Source: an uncultured Nostocoides sp.
GTDB taxonomy: Bacteria > Actinomycetota > Actinomycetes > Actinomycetales > Dermatophilaceae
Direction: 5' to 3'
Assembly (NCBI GenBank): GCA_937873315.1
Contig: CALMQX010000026.1
Location: 51,371 to 115,370 of the forward strand
Length of the DNA stretch: 64,000 nucleotides
A program made the position numbers and the translations under genes. The notes beneath the pieces were generated by a model that was not told the DNA's origin, ran no database searches, and saw nothing but the letters and a program-made list of their open reading frames with translations. Positions 37,081 through 48,035 of this stretch are shown here, piece by piece. Within the stretch, counting starts at the first letter, position 1, and each line of letters opens with the position of its first letter.

Positions 37081-39303
37081 TCACCGATCTTGGCCGGCGC
37101 TCAAGCCGAGTTGCCCGAGCCGAGCCCTCACAGCCGGGACGGACTTACCCATCTGGGCAGCAATATCGCCGACCTCGATTTCTGCTTCGACGCCGTCGCG
37201 CAGTTCCTCATCCTCTTCGTCGGTCCACGCCTCCCCCGCGGTCACCGCGGTGCGTACCTGGGTGGGATCGGGTGGCGGCGGAGGCGGATCGGCCGGTGGC
37301 CTAGCCGATGGGCTGGCTGGCGGCGAAGCGGCATACGCCGGCTCGTCAACGGCCCTAATGGGCGGCGCGGACACGTCGAGTCGCTCCAATGCGCCGAGCA
37401 CCAGTGCCCGATCGGTCGTCGGCCAGAACGGTGGCAACGATCGCTGAAGGAATCCGGCATACCGGGCGTTGACCATCCGGGAGTCCAGAAAGGCCACCAC
37501 TCCCCGATCCTCGGCGCGGCGCACCAGGCGGCCGGCTCCCTGAGCGAGTCGGAGGGCCGCGTGGGTCGCCGAGACCGCCATGAAGCCATTGCCGCCACGT
37601 TCCGCGATGGCCTGGGTACGGGCCGAGGCCAACGGATCATCGGGCCTGGGGAACGGGATCCGGTCGATGATGACCAGCTGACAGGCAGAACCCGGGATGT
37701 CCACCCCTTGCCACAGGGACAAGGTCCCAAAGAGGCAGACCCTTGCGTCCCGCGAGAACTCGCGTACCAGGGTCGCGAGTTGGTCTTCCCCCTGGCAGAG
37801 CACGCTGATCCCCGAGCCGTCGAGCCGGTCGCGCAGGTGCTCGGCCGCCTCCCGCGCGGCGCGCATCGAGGAGAAGAGCCCCAGCGTGCGGCCTCCCGCG
37901 GCGCGCACCAGAGCCTCAATCTCGTCCATCGTCTGCGGCGCGGTGCCATCGCGCCCGGGCGGCGGCAGGTGCGCCGCGACATACGCGATCGCCTGTTGCG
38001 GGTAATCGAAGGGGCTGCCGACATCCAGGCCGGTCCACGGCGGTGAGCCCTCGCCGCGCAGACCGATGGTGCCGGCCACCGCGTCAAAGCTGCCCCCAAG
38101 GGCGAGGGTGGCCGAGGTGAGGATGACGGTGCGCTCCTCGAAGACGGCTTCCCTCATCAGCGTCGCCACACTCATCGGCGCCACCCGCAGGATGCTCCCT
38201 CGCCGCTGGTCCTTGCTCACCCAGACGACATCCAGCGGGCGCTCCTCGAGGACGCGAGCCGCGTTCTCCCACACCTCGTCCACGGCCGCGCGGGCCACTT
38301 GGCGGGCGCCATCGGACTCATCGCCGCCGCCCTTGAGCTCCGACTGGACCCCGCGAGCCGTATCCCGAACGATGGTCAGCGCCTGAACCAGTGCGTCCGG
38401 CAGCGCTCTCAACCGGCCCTCCGGGAGCGCGTCGAGGGTCGTTTCGAGCAGTTCGCCGGCACGCTCGAATTCCTCGGTCTGCTCGGCCTGCCGACCGACT
38501 TTGCGTCCGGCCACTCGAATCATCGAGGCGGAGAGCTCGTCGGTGATGGTGGAGGTCACTCGGTCGACCAGTTCGTGACCCTCGTCAATGACGAGGAGGT
38601 CGTGCTCGGGCAGCATCGCACGGCCCTCGAAGGCGTCGATGGCCATGAACGCGTGGTTGGTCACCACGACGTCGACGGTTTTGGCCTCGGCGCGGGCCTT
38701 CTCCACGAAGCACTCGCCGACCATCGGGCAGCGCTGGCCTAGGCACTCATGGGCATTCACGCTGACCTGGCGCCAGGCGCGATCGGAAACCCCGGGCACG
38801 AGGTGGTCGCGATCGCCTCGATCGGTCTCACCGGCCCAGGCGCGCACGCGGACGACCTCTTTGCCGAGGCGGGATGCAGCCTGGTCGACCAGCTCCACCG
38901 AGATCAGGCCGTCATCGGGTTCGTCGGGGAAGCCACCTTCGAGCTTGTGAAGGCACACGTAATTGGCCCGCCCCTTGACCAGGGCAAAGGTCGGTCGGCG
39001 GCCCAATACCCCGGCCAAGGCCTGCGCGAGGACGGGGAGGTCACGGTCGACGATCTGACTTTGCAGAGCCAGGGTGGCGGTGGCGATCACGGCCGGGGTA
39101 CCGCTCGTCCGGGCATGCGCGATGGCCGGGACCAGATAAGCCAGGGACTTGCCCGTGCCGGTGCCCGCCTGAACGAGCAGGTGGGTGCCCTCGTTGATCG
39201 CGCGCTCCACGGCATACGCCATCTGCCGCTGCCCCTCGCGTGGCACGCCGCCGATGCCGCTGATGGCAGCGTCGAGGAGGGCGTCGAGCGTCGGGGAGGT
39301 CAC
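37081..39303 (-). CDS. DinG/XPD-type ATP-dependent DNA helicase
   Basis: 740 residues of the Fe-S superfamily 2 helicases. Walker A in [20 protein letters not shown]; four cysteines for a 4Fe-4S cluster (C in NYVCLHKL, then [13 protein letters not shown]); DEGHE in [12 protein letters not shown]; motif VI in [16 protein letters not shown]. The middle contains SVNAHECL as in actinobacterial DinG-like enzymes. Acts on DNA intermediates in repair. GTG start at 39303. A small acidic C-terminal domain (about 690-740) ends in [16 protein letters not shown], an HTH-like segment. Confidence 0.9.
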   Translation of the reverse strand: MTSPTLDALLDAAISGIGGVPREGQRQMAYAVERAINEGTHLLVQAGTGTGKSLAYLVPAIAHARTSGTPAVIATATLALQSQIVDRDLPVLAQALAGVLGRRPTFALVKGRANYVCLHKLEGGFPDEPDDGLISVELVDQAASRLGKEVVRVRAWAGETDRGDRDHLVPGVSDRAWRQVSVNAHECLGQRCPMVGECFVEKARAEAKTVDVVVTNHAFMAIDAFEGRAMLPEHDLLVIDEGHELVDRVTSTITDELSASMIRVAGRKVGRQAEQTEEFERAGELLETTLDALPEGRLRALPDALVQALTIVRDTARGVQSELKGGGDESDGARQVARAAVDEVWENAARVLEERPLDVVWVSKDQRRGSILRVAPMSVATLMREAVFEERTVILTSATLALGGSFDAVAGTIGLRGEGSPPWTGLDVGSPFDYPQQAIAYVAAHLPPPGRDGTAPQTMDEIEALVRAAGGRTLGLFSSMRAAREAAEHLRDRLDGSGISVLCQGEDQLATLVREFSRDARVCLFGTLSLWQGVDIPGSACQLVIIDRIPFPRPDDPLASARTQAIAERGGNGFMAVSATHAALRLAQGAGRLVRRAEDRGVVAFLDSRMVNARYAGFLQRSLPPFWPTTDRALVLGALERLDVSAPPIRAVDEPAYAASPPASPSARPPADPPPPPPDPTQVRTAVTAGEAWTDEEDEELRDGVEAEIEVGDIAAQMGKSVPAVRARLGQLGLSAGQDR

Positions 39304-39378
39304 CGGACGAGCCTATGCCGTGTGCGCGTCGGTCCGGCTTCGTGTCGGAACCTTGCAGTTGGGGCCCGTTGTAAGGGG

Positions 39379-39405
39379 CCTGAACCGGAAGGTTCCGGCA
39401 TCAGG
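39379..39405 (+). promoter_or_regulatory. Hairpin in the fhs leader
   Basis: CCTGA and TCAGG flank CCGGAA-GG-TTCCGG, giving a stem of about 11 pairs with small internal mismatches, 104 bp upstream of the formate-THF ligase gene in a 205-bp gap. No known riboswitch core (THF, ZTP) was recognised. Confidence 0.35.
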
Positions 39406-39508
39406 CGGGAAAGTTGGGGTCAGGGAGGTGTTGCGTCAGGCGCGACGGGTTGCACTATTTGCACCAGACGTGCTGACAACTCGTATGCCGTGGTGCCACT
39501 ATGAGCGC

Positions 39509-41215
39509 GTGAGCACCGACGCCCCGACCGCAGCCCCCGTCCCTGCCGACATCGAGATCGCGGAAGCCGCAACGATGCGGCCGATTCTTGAACTCGCCCA
39601 GGAGCGATTGGGCATCGACGCCAGCGCCCTCTCCCCGTACGGCCACACCAAGGCCAAGATTGCGCTGGACTACGTGCGCTCCCTGGCCGACCGCCCCGAT
39701 GGCACCCTCATCTTGGTCACGGCGATCAGCCCGACTCCGGCCGGCGAAGGCAAGACCACGACCTCGGTCGGTCTGGCCGATGCGCTCTCGAGTCTGGGCA
39801 AGAAGGCCGTCGTCGCCCTGCGGGAGCCCTCGATGGGGCCGGTCTTCGGGATCAAGGGCGGCGCCGCCGGTGGTGGCTACGCGCAGGTGGTGCCGATGAC
39901 GGATATCAACCTCAACTTCACTGGTGACTTCGCCTCCATCGCCGCCGCGAACAATCTGCTCGCCGCGCTCATCGACAACCACATTCACCATGGCAACGCG
40001 CTGGGCATCGATCCCCGCACGATCACCTGGAAGCGCGTCGTCGACCTCAACGACCGGGCGCTGCGCGACATCGTGATCTCCCTGGGTGGCGTCGCCAATG
40101 GCTTCCCGAGGGAGGACGGCTTCGACATCGTGGTCGCCTCCGAGGTGATGGCGATCTTCTGCCTGGCCGAGTCCCTGGCCGACCTGCGCAAGCGCCTCGG
40201 CGACATCGTCATCGGGTACACGCGAGACAAGCGCCCGGTGACCGCGCGGGATCTCAAGGCCGACGCTGCCATGACGGTGATCCTGCGAGATGCCCTGGCG
40301 CCCAACTTGGTTCAGACCCTTGAGCACACCCCCGCGATGATCCACGGCGGCCCGTTCGCCAATATCGCCCACGGCTGCAACTCCGTGATGGCCACCCGTA
40401 CTGCCCTCAAACTCGCGGACTATGTCGTCACCGAGGCGGGCTTCGGCGCCGACCTGGGCGCCGAGAAGTTCATCGACATCAAGTGCCGCAAGTCCGGGGT
40501 GCGACCCTCGGCCGTGGTCGTCGTTGCCACTGTCCGGGCGCTGAAGTACCACGGCGGGAATGCCGTCGCCGACCTTAAGACCGAGGATGTCGAGGCCATG
40601 CGCCGCGGCATGGACAACCTGCGCCGCCACCTGCTCAATGTCCGCGATGTCTACGGCTTGCCGCCGGTGGTGGCGATCAACCGCTTCCCCTCGGACACCG
40701 ACGCCGAGGTCGCCGAATTGGTCCGGCTGGTCGAGGCCGAGGGATTCACGGCATACGAGGCGACCCACTTCAGCAATGGCGGCGCGGGTGCCCAGGATCT
40801 GGCGCGTGGCGTCATCGATGCCATCGAGAAGTCCACGGGCTCAATGCAATTCGTCTATGAGGACGACCTGAGCCTGGCCGAGAAGGCCACCGCGATCGCC
40901 ACCAAGGTCTACGGCGCCGCCGCCGTCACCTTCGACTCCAAGGCACAGAAGAAGCTCGACCAGATCGAAGCCGAGGGCTACGGCCACCTGCCTGTCTGCA
41001 TGGCCAAGACCCAGTCGTCCTTCTCGACCGATCCGACCAAGCGCGGGGCCCCTACCGGCCACACGGTGAACGTCCGCGAAGTGCGGCTCGCGGCCGGTGC
41101 TGGCTTCGTGGTCATGGTTACCGGCGACATCATGACGATGCCCGGACTCCCCAAGGTGCCCGCCAGCGACAACATCGAGATCGATGACGAAGGCCGCATC
41201 ACGGGCCTGAGCTGA
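39509..41215 (+). CDS. fhs: Formate-tetrahydrofolate ligase
   Basis: 568 residues; ATP-dependent synthesis of 10-formyl-THF, feeding purine and fMet synthesis. [24 protein letters not shown] P-loop is seen as [10 protein letters not shown], with [20 protein letters not shown] and [17 protein letters not shown]. The GTG at 39509 places [14 protein letters not shown] near the N-terminus as in homologues; an in-frame ATG at 39485 adds eight residues. Neither has a clear ribosome-binding site. The end overlaps the convergent glycosidase gene by 17 bp. Confidence 0.96.
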   Translation: MSTDAPTAAPVPADIEIAEAATMRPILELAQERLGIDASALSPYGHTKAKIALDYVRSLADRPDGTLILVTAISPTPAGEGKTTTSVGLADALSSLGKKAVVALREPSMGPVFGIKGGAAGGGYAQVVPMTDINLNFTGDFASIAAANNLLAALIDNHIHHGNALGIDPRTITWKRVVDLNDRALRDIVISLGGVANGFPREDGFDIVVASEVMAIFCLAESLADLRKRLGDIVIGYTRDKRPVTARDLKADAAMTVILRDALAPNLVQTLEHTPAMIHGGPFANIAHGCNSVMATRTALKLADYVVTEAGFGADLGAEKFIDIKCRKSGVRPSAVVVVATVRALKYHGGNAVADLKTEDVEAMRRGMDNLRRHLLNVRDVYGLPPVVAINRFPSDTDAEVAELVRLVEAEGFTAYEATHFSNGGAGAQDLARGVIDAIEKSTGSMQFVYEDDLSLAEKATAIATKVYGAAAVTFDSKAQKKLDQIEAEGYGHLPVCMAKTQSSFSTDPTKRGAPTGHTVNVREVRLAAGAGFVVMVTGDIMTMPGLPKVPASDNIEIDDEGRITGLS

Positions 41216-43898
41216 CCTCGGTGCTGGGCGTAGGAGCGAGTTTCTCCAGCCGGCGCCCGCGCTGACAGATCAGATGGGCGACCAAGGCCGTCCAGCCCGT
41301 CTGATGCGAGGCCCCACAGCCCCGACCGTCGTCGCCGTCGAAGTACTCGGCGAAGGTCGGATGTGCGTCCCATAGCTCACCGCTGAGGTGATCGCGTGGC
41401 GTGCCCGGACGGCGACCGCTGGAACCCGGCCGGAACAGACTGATCAGGCGCTGCTCAATGTCGTCGGCGGCCTCATCGAGCGGGACCTCGTGACCGGAGC
41501 CGGTCGGGTACTCAACGGCGCGATCATGCCCAGGACCCTCGGCATGCTCGCGCAATGCGTCTAGCAGCAGCGCATTGATGGGGAACCAGATGGGCCCGCG
41601 CCAGTTTGAGTTGCCTCCGAACATCCCCGAGTCCGACTCCCCCGGCACATAACTCAGGCTCATGTCGACGCCCGCGATGTCCACATCGACGCCGCCTCGG
41701 TGTGCGGCCGACATGGACCGTATGCCGTGTGGCGCCAAGAACTCGGCCGGGTCGAACAGCCTTGAGTAGAGCCGGGATTCGCGATCGTCGACGAGCGGGG
41801 AGAGGGTCACAACGGGCCGGCGGTCCGCTGGCCAGGAGGTCACCAAGGCGTCTGTGAGATCGGGGCGTCGGCGCTGCAGCCAGCGCAATCGGGCGGTGAA
41901 GTCGCCCAACTCGCGGAACGCCCAGCGCGGGACATTCGTGATGGCGATCAGGGGCAACAAGCCGACCAGCGAACGCACCCGCAGCGGCCAGGACTGACCC
42001 TGTGGACTGACCAGGACGTCATAGAAGAAGCCGTCGTCTTCATGCCAGAGCGAGACGTCATCGGTGCCAAAGGTCTCCATCGCCTCGGCGATCGAAAAGA
42101 AGTGCTCCAGGAAGGTGGTCGCCAGGCCATCGAAGGCCCGGTACTCCCGCGAGAGTTCAAGGGCGATCCGGAGCATCGACAGCGAGAAGAAGGCCATCCA
42201 GGAGGTGGCATCCGACTGCTCCAGCCGCCAGCCGGCCGGCACTGCCTTGGACCGGTCGAAGACCGAGATATTGTCCATGCCGAGGAAGCCACCCTCAAAG
42301 AGGTTGGAGTCGTCACTGTCCTTGCGATTGAGCCACCAGCCGAAATTGATCAGGAGCTTGGTGAAAACCCGCACCAGGAAGGCCTTGTCGGTCTTGCCAT
42401 CCAACCGATAGACCTGCCACGCGGCCCAGGCATGGACCGGCGGATTGACATCGCCGAAGTCCCACTCGTAGGCCGGTAGCTGCCCGTTGGGATGTTGCGC
42501 CCACTCGCGCGCCAACAACATCAACTGGTTCTTCGCGAACGCCGGATCGATATGCGCGATCGCTACGCAATGGAATGCCAGATCCCAGGTCGCGAACCAC
42601 GGGTACTCCCACTCATCAGGCATCGAAATGACGTCCGCCAGCGAGAGGTGACCCCAACCGGCATTGCGACCCGACCGGGCGCGACGTGCCGCCGGGGGTG
42701 GCGGTGACTCCGGGTCGCCGTCCAGCCACTCTTTGACCGAGTAGCGATAGAGCTGCTTGCCCCAGCACAGGCCGGCAAACGCCCGGCGAGCCACCAGGCG
42801 ATCGGTGTCGTCTACCGGGCCGGGGATGACGGCCGCATAGAACTCGTCGGCCTCCCGGGCACGATCGGCTAGCACCGCGGCGAAGCCCTCACCGAAGGCG
42901 TTCTCCACCTGGTGATCTCCCCGCAGCCGCAGGCGCACGGTGACGGTCTCCCCCGGCGCGACCGACGGGAAGTGATAGCGCAGCCCCACCTTGGTACCGG
43001 ACCGGGCAGGATTCACTCCCGACAGGTCGCCCTCGACGATGGCTCGGTTCACCGCGTCCTTGGGGTATGCCGTGCGCTCCTCCCCCGCCCCAAACACCGC
43101 TGCAACGTGAGTCTCGTTGTCGCAGAAGAAGACATCCGGTTCGCCCTCAGCGATCAGGACATAGGTACCCAGCCATGCATGGGTGCTCTGGATGACGGTG
43201 GTATTGGCGTCGAGCGTGTCCGTGGGCTCGACCGCAACGAGAGCGGGCACCCGAGGATCGCGCCCCCAGGCCCAGGTGTTGCGGAACCAGAGTTGGGGAA
43301 CCAGGTGCAGCGGGGCTGCCTCTGGGCCATGGTTCGTCGCTTCGATGACGATGCAGATGTCGTCAGTGCCGGCCTTGGCGTGCGTGGTGATGACGTCAAA
43401 GAAGCGCCCTTGGTCCAGTGGGAGCAGGTCGCTGAGTTGCACCTCGGGCCGCGCGATGCCGGCCTCGGCATTGCGTTGGCGCAGTGCGGCATACGGGTAA
43501 GCGTCCTGCGGGTAGCGGTACAGGTATCGGGCCCACGAGTGGGTCGGGGTGGCGTCTAACGCCCACCAGTACTCCTTGGCGTCCTCACCATGGTTGCCCT
43601 CGGGGTTGGTCAACCCGAAGAAGCGCTCCTTGAGCCGGTCATCGCGCTCGTTCCACATGGCGACCGCGAGGTTCAGGAATCCGTAACGGTCGGTCAACCC
43701 CGAAATGCCATCCTCGCCCCATCGGTACGCCCGCGCATGCGCCTGGTCGAACGGGAAGTAGGCCCAAGCGTCGCCGTCCTCGCTGTAGTCCTCGCGGACT
43801 GTGCCCCACTGGCGGGCACTCAGATACGGGCCCCACAGACGCCAGGCATCGTCATCACTGGGGCTTTGCCGCAGGCGGTCCTGCTCGTCGGTGGGCAT
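41199..43898 (-). CDS. GH63-like glucosidase (MGH1 type)
   Basis: 899 residues, no signal peptide. An N-terminal beta domain (about 20-380, with [19 protein letters not shown], and [20 protein letters not shown]) is followed by an alpha/alpha toroid (about 400-870) typical of clan [80 protein letters not shown]. Related proteins hydrolyse glucosylglycerate, mannosylglycerate or related alpha-glucosides; which one is not decidable here. Convergent with fhs. Confidence 0.85.
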   Translation of the reverse strand: MPTDEQDRLRQSPSDDDAWRLWGPYLSARQWGTVREDYSEDGDAWAYFPFDQAHARAYRWGEDGISGLTDRYGFLNLAVAMWNERDDRLKERFFGLTNPEGNHGEDAKEYWWALDATPTHSWARYLYRYPQDAYPYAALRQRNAEAGIARPEVQLSDLLPLDQGRFFDVITTHAKAGTDDICIVIEATNHGPEAAPLHLVPQLWFRNTWAWGRDPRVPALVAVEPTDTLDANTTVIQSTHAWLGTYVLIAEGEPDVFFCDNETHVAAVFGAGEERTAYPKDAVNRAIVEGDLSGVNPARSGTKVGLRYHFPSVAPGETVTVRLRLRGDHQVENAFGEGFAAVLADRAREADEFYAAVIPGPVDDTDRLVARRAFAGLCWGKQLYRYSVKEWLDGDPESPPPPAARRARSGRNAGWGHLSLADVISMPDEWEYPWFATWDLAFHCVAIAHIDPAFAKNQLMLLAREWAQHPNGQLPAYEWDFGDVNPPVHAWAAWQVYRLDGKTDKAFLVRVFTKLLINFGWWLNRKDSDDSNLFEGGFLGMDNISVFDRSKAVPAGWRLEQSDATSWMAFFSLSMLRIALELSREYRAFDGLATTFLEHFFSIAEAMETFGTDDVSLWHEDDGFFYDVLVSPQGQSWPLRVRSLVGLLPLIAITNVPRWAFRELGDFTARLRWLQRRRPDLTDALVTSWPADRRPVVTLSPLVDDRESRLYSRLFDPAEFLAPHGIRSMSAAHRGGVDVDIAGVDMSLSYVPGESDSGMFGGNSNWRGPIWFPINALLLDALREHAEGPGHDRAVEYPTGSGHEVPLDEAADDIEQRLISLFRPGSSGRRPGTPRDHLSGELWDAHPTFAEYFDGDDGRGCGASHQTGWTALVAHLICQRGRRLEKLAPTPSTEVSSGP

Positions 43899-43937
43899 GA
43901 CCTGACTGTACGACCGGTGCGTCGAGTCGCTCGCCGA

Positions 43938-44468
43938 CTAGGGCGCGCTGGGCGCGTCCGCGACTTCGATCACCCGATAGGGCGAGCCGGGCACGGGAGT
44001 GTACTCGGGCGTGATCTTTTCGGGCTGCACGACGAGGTAGAGGTTCTTGCCCTTGACCGTGTAGTGGCATTCCGCGGTCACGTCACCCACGAGCTCGCAG
44101 CCCAAGAAGTGGTATGCCGCACGGTCTTTCACGGTGAGCGCCGACGCCAAGGTCTTCTCTTTGGCCGTGAGCGGTCGGGTCTCAAAGCCCGCCACGTAGT
44201 TGAGGAAATGGCAGACCGCCGCCTCGGCCGGTTGCTTCGGGCAGGCGTTGGGCTTCGGGGAGGGCGCCACGCTGGGAGTCGGCTTGGCCGTGGGGGTAGC
44301 CGTGGGAGTGGCCGTCGGGGAAGGTGTCGTTTCGGCCGGAGCAGGGGTGGTCGCTGCGGGCGTGACCGACACCGTGGTGGTCGCCGTCACCGTCGGAGCA
44401 GGGGTGTCCGACGTGCAGGCCACCAGAGCCCAGATCAGCGTCGAGACGGCAAACAGAGTGCGCACCAT
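43938..44468 (-). CDS. Lipoprotein with Thr/Pro-rich linker
   Basis: 176 residues. MVRTLFAVSTLIWALVAC is a lipoprotein signal with lipobox LVAC. A Thr/Pro/Ala linker (about 20-68) then a small domain containing three cysteines (NACPKQPAEAAVCHF, LGCELVGDVTAECHY). No family was recognised; the cysteine pairs suggest disulfides. The ATG at 44468 is preferred to one three codons upstream. Divergent from the DUF3516 helicase with a 64-bp gap. Confidence 0.7.
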   Translation of the reverse strand: MVRTLFAVSTLIWALVACTSDTPAPTVTATTTVSVTPAATTPAPAETTPSPTATPTATPTAKPTPSVAPSPKPNACPKQPAEAAVCHFLNYVAGFETRPLTAKEKTLASALTVKDRAAYHFLGCELVGDVTAECHYTVKGKNLYLVVQPEKITPEYTPVPGSPYRVIEVADAPSAP

Positions 44469-44532
44469 GGTCGCCATACCGCCAGAGTGCCATAGCCCGC
44501 GGCCCAGACGCCCAACTTAGGATGGGGGAATC

Positions 44533-47097
44533 ATGGCTGCCTACCCGCTCACTGACCTCGCGCTCAGCAGCACAGCGGCCAAGGATCCCGACGAGTTGTA
44601 TGCCGGTTTCGTCGGTTGGGCGGAATCCGCCGGGTTGGCGCTGTACCCCCACCAGGACGAAGCCATCATCGAGGTGGTCAGTGGGCGGCATGTGGTGTTG
44701 TCCACGCCGACCGGCTCCGGCAAGTCCTTGGTTGCGACCGCGGCGCACCTCGCCGCCCTCGCGACCGACCGGGTGAGCTTCTATACGGCACCCATCAAGG
44801 CCCTGGTCAACGAGAAATTCTTCGCCTTGTGCGAGGTCTTCGGCGCGGATCAAGTTGGCCTGCTCACCGGCGATGCGAGCGTGAACCCGACCGCACCCAT
44901 CATCTGTTGCACGGCCGAGGTCCTGGCCAATATCGCTCTGCGAGAGGGCAGCACGGCCGATGTGGGTCTTGTCGTCATGGACGAGTTCCACTATTACGCC
45001 GACCCACAGCGAGGCTGGGCTTGGCAGGTTCCGCTCCTGGAACTCACTGATGCCCAGTTCATCCTCATGAGCGCCACCCTGGGGGACATCCGCGCGATCG
45101 CCACCGATCTGAGCGAGCGCACCGGCCGCGACGTCGCTCTGGTCACCAGCGCCACGCGTCCGGTCCCACTGAGCTTCACCTGGGCGCTCACCCCACTGAG
45201 TGAAACCCTCGAGGAGATCGTGAGCACGCACCGGGCGCCGGTGTATGTGGTCTTCCCGAGCCAGGCGCAGGCCGCCGACCAGGCCCGCGCCCTACATGGC
45301 ATGGCCCTGCTCACCCGAGCGGAGCGGGCGGAGATTGCCGAGCGGATCGCGAATGTGCGCTTCGCGGCCGGCTTCGGCCGCACCCTCTCCGGGCTGCTGC
45401 GCAAGGGTATCGGGGTGCACCACGCGGGAATGCTCCCCCGATATCGGCGCATCGTGGAGCAACTGGCGCAGGCCGGGCTACTCAAAGTGATCTGCGGGAC
45501 GGACACCCTGGGCGTAGGGATCAATGTGCCGATCCGCACAGTGCTCTTCACCCGGCTAGTCAAGTTCGACGGCTCTCGCGAACGGCTCTACAAGGCACGG
45601 GAGTTCCACCAGATCGCGGGCCGCGCCGGTCGGGCTGGCTTTGACTCCAGCGGTGAAGTGGTGGTGCAGGCGCCGGAACACATCATCGAGAACGCCCGCC
45701 GCCTGGCGCGGGCCGGTGATGACCCGGTGAAGATCAAGCGCGTGCAGCGGGTCAAGCCCGAGCCCGGCACGATCGTCTGGTCCGAGCCGAGTTTTGAGAA
45801 GTTGGTCGCCGCCGCTCCGGAACCCCTGCAATCCAGGATGCGGGTCGACAACGCGATGATCATCAGCGTCCTCGACCGGCCGGGGAGTGCCGTGCGCCAC
45901 CTCTCGCGGCTCACTCGCGACAATCATGAGCCCGCCAGCGCCCAGGCCCGTCTGGCTCGCCGCGCCATCCGACTAGGCCGGTCTTTGCTGGACAGCGGGG
46001 TGATCGTACGCTTGCCGGAGCCGGACGCGCAGGGCCGCGTGGTCGCCTTGACGGTTGATTTGCCGGACGACTTCGCCCTGAACCAGCCGCTCGCGCATTT
46101 CGCGTTGGCTGCGCTGGATCTCCTGGATGCCACCTCCCCGACCTATGCCCTCGACGTCGTCTCGGTGATCGAGTCCGTCCTCGATGACCCGAAACCGGTT
46201 CTGCTGCAACAACAATGGGCGGCCCGGGGCGAAGCGGTCGCTGAACTCAAGGCCGACGGCGTCGACTACGAGGAGCGCATGGAGCTCCTCGAGGAGGTCA
46301 CCTGGCCGCAGCCGCTGGGAGAAGAGTTGCGGGCGGCATACGAGATCTATCGGCAGAGTCATCCGTGGCTGCCGGACGAGGGGCTCTCGCCCAAGTCCGT
46401 GGTGCGGCTCATGTGGGAGCAAGGCATGAGTTTCCGCGATCTGGTCGCGCGTTACGGACTGGCCCGCTCTGAGGGACTCGTGCTGCGCTATCTCTCCGAT
46501 GCCTATCGCACGCTCCGCCAGACCGTCCCCGACGCCTACCGCAGCGACGACCTGGACGACCTCGTGGAGTGGCTCGGCGAGAGCATCCGGCAGACCGACT
46601 CCTCACTTTTGGATGAGTGGGAGGCGTTGACTCATCCAGAGAGCCCGCGCGATTCATTGGCCGGCACCGACGTCCGTCCTCCCCGGCCCTTGTCGGCCAA
46701 CGAGGGCGCCCTGCGCACGATGGTGCGCCAGGCCATGTGGCGACGGGTGGAGCTGGCTGCGCGAGACGACCTCAATGGCCTGGCCAGCCTGGAGCGCGAG
46801 AATGCCGAGGTCACTGAGCCAGCACGTGAGATCGTCATGGACCGCGCTGCCTGGGACGACGCCCTGGGCGAGTACTGGGACGAACACCCCGAAATCCTGC
46901 TCGACGCCGATGCCCGGGGTCCGGCCCACCTGCGCATCGGCGAGCACCCGGAAGGCGGTCGGCGCTGGCTGGTCCACCAGGGCCTGGCCGACCCGCGGGG
47001 CGATCACGACTGGGTCATCGAAGCCGAGGTGGATCTGGATGCCACCGACTCGGCCGGTGACCTGGTGCTGACCACGACTGCGCTTCGCCGCCTCTAG
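44533..47097 (+). CDS. Ski2-like DEAD/DEAH helicase with DUF3516
   Basis: 854 residues. SF2 helicase core: TPTGSGKS (58-65), motif II VVMDEFHYYADP, motif III MSATLGD, motif VI HQIAGRAGRAGFDSSGEVVV. The C-terminal half (about 400-854) is the actinobacterial DUF3516 region. Probably RNA-directed (Ski2/Mtr4-like turnover), but this is untested. GGGGGA sits before the ATG. The stop overlaps the next, convergent gene by four bases. Confidence 0.88.
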   Translation: MAAYPLTDLALSSTAAKDPDELYAGFVGWAESAGLALYPHQDEAIIEVVSGRHVVLSTPTGSGKSLVATAAHLAALATDRVSFYTAPIKALVNEKFFALCEVFGADQVGLLTGDASVNPTAPIICCTAEVLANIALREGSTADVGLVVMDEFHYYADPQRGWAWQVPLLELTDAQFILMSATLGDIRAIATDLSERTGRDVALVTSATRPVPLSFTWALTPLSETLEEIVSTHRAPVYVVFPSQAQAADQARALHGMALLTRAERAEIAERIANVRFAAGFGRTLSGLLRKGIGVHHAGMLPRYRRIVEQLAQAGLLKVICGTDTLGVGINVPIRTVLFTRLVKFDGSRERLYKAREFHQIAGRAGRAGFDSSGEVVVQAPEHIIENARRLARAGDDPVKIKRVQRVKPEPGTIVWSEPSFEKLVAAAPEPLQSRMRVDNAMIISVLDRPGSAVRHLSRLTRDNHEPASAQARLARRAIRLGRSLLDSGVIVRLPEPDAQGRVVALTVDLPDDFALNQPLAHFALAALDLLDATSPTYALDVVSVIESVLDDPKPVLLQQQWAARGEAVAELKADGVDYEERMELLEEVTWPQPLGEELRAAYEIYRQSHPWLPDEGLSPKSVVRLMWEQGMSFRDLVARYGLARSEGLVLRYLSDAYRTLRQTVPDAYRSDDLDDLVEWLGESIRQTDSSLLDEWEALTHPESPRDSLAGTDVRPPRPLSANEGALRTMVRQAMWRRVELAARDDLNGLASLERENAEVTEPAREIVMDRAAWDDALGEYWDEHPEILLDADARGPAHLRIGEHPEGGRRWLVHQGLADPRGDHDWVIEAEVDLDATDSAGDLVLTTTALRRL

Positions 47098-48029
47098 TTC
47101 CCCTGCGCCTCTTCCACCCAGAGGCAGAAGGGGTGCCCCTCGGGATCGAACATCACCCGGACATCATCCTGAGGTTGCACCGACGCCAAGGTGGCCCCGC
47201 AGGCGAGCGCATGCTCTTGCGCGGCCAGGAGATCGTCCGCCCGAATCTCCAGGTGGATCTGCATGTGCTGCTCCCCCGCCGCGGCCGGCCAGGTGGCCCG
47301 CTCCTGGTTCGGCTCGAGTTGGATGGCCAGGCTCCAGCCCTCTCCCCCACCGATCGAGACCCAGTCATCCTCCGGCTCGACACTCGGCACCGGGAGCCCC
47401 AGCAACCGGGCATAGAACTGGGCCAGACCAAGCAGATCGCGGGCCCCGAGCGTCACCGTGGTGACCTCAACCCCGGTCGCCCGCGCCGCGCGTTGGTCCC
47501 GCAACCCCACAGCGCCACAGCGCCAGAACAGGTCCGGATAGACGAACCGTCCGCGCATCCAGGGCTCGTATGCCGTCAGCCGCACCCACTGGAAAGCCGC
47601 CTCGGGGATGGCGGTGGACGGACGCAGGACCCCCCTGTCGACCGTTGCTTCGAAGCCATGCCGCGAGTAGTACCCCGGGTCGCCCTCCAGCACCACGGCG
47701 GGCGCACCGGCAGCATCGGCAGCCGCGACGGCATACGCAATGAGGGCACCGCCGATGCCGGACCCCTGATGCTGGGGATGCACGGTCAGGGGGCTGAGGA
47801 CCGGCACCGACACGAGGCGACGCACGGCGTCGATCCAGCCATCGGTCAGCGCGACGTGCCCGATGATCCGGTCGCCATCGAGCGCGATCCAACCCCGTGA
47901 GCCATAGACCGGCTCCTCCACCTGCAGCCGAACGATCGCGGCCACCTCATCGCCCTCGTCGCCGAAGGTCAGCCGCGTCAGCGCCAGCACCTCATCGAGG
48001 TCCTCGGCGCGCTGCTCGCGAATCTCCAT
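47094..48029 (-). CDS. GNAT-VOC fusion protein
   Basis: 311 residues joining two unrelated enzyme folds. Residues 1-165 form a YhbS-like GNAT acetyltransferase (LSPLTVHPQHQGSGIGGALI, EGDPGYYSRHGFEATV). Residues 190-311 are a VOC/glyoxalase-like module (VEVTTVTLGARDLLGLAQFY through MFDPEGHPFCLWVEE), with histidine/glutamate residues in its second half. The linker around 170-190 is arginine-rich. Substrate unknown; VOC fusion suggests ligand recognition or a two-step modification. Confidence 0.8.
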   Translation of the reverse strand: MEIREQRAEDLDEVLALTRLTFGDEGDEVAAIVRLQVEEPVYGSRGWIALDGDRIIGHVALTDGWIDAVRRLVSVPVLSPLTVHPQHQGSGIGGALIAYAVAAADAAGAPAVVLEGDPGYYSRHGFEATVDRGVLRPSTAIPEAAFQWVRLTAYEPWMRGRFVYPDLFWRCGAVGLRDQRAARATGVEVTTVTLGARDLLGLAQFYARLLGLPVPSVEPEDDWVSIGGGEGWSLAIQLEPNQERATWPAAAGEQHMQIHLEIRADDLLAAQEHALACGATLASVQPQDDVRVMFDPEGHPFCLWVEEAQGN

Positions 48030-48035
48030 GTCAGG

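Noticed and set aside
39304..39508. THF or ZTP riboswitch upstream of fhs
   Set aside because: Neither consensus core could be found; only a simple hairpin is present.
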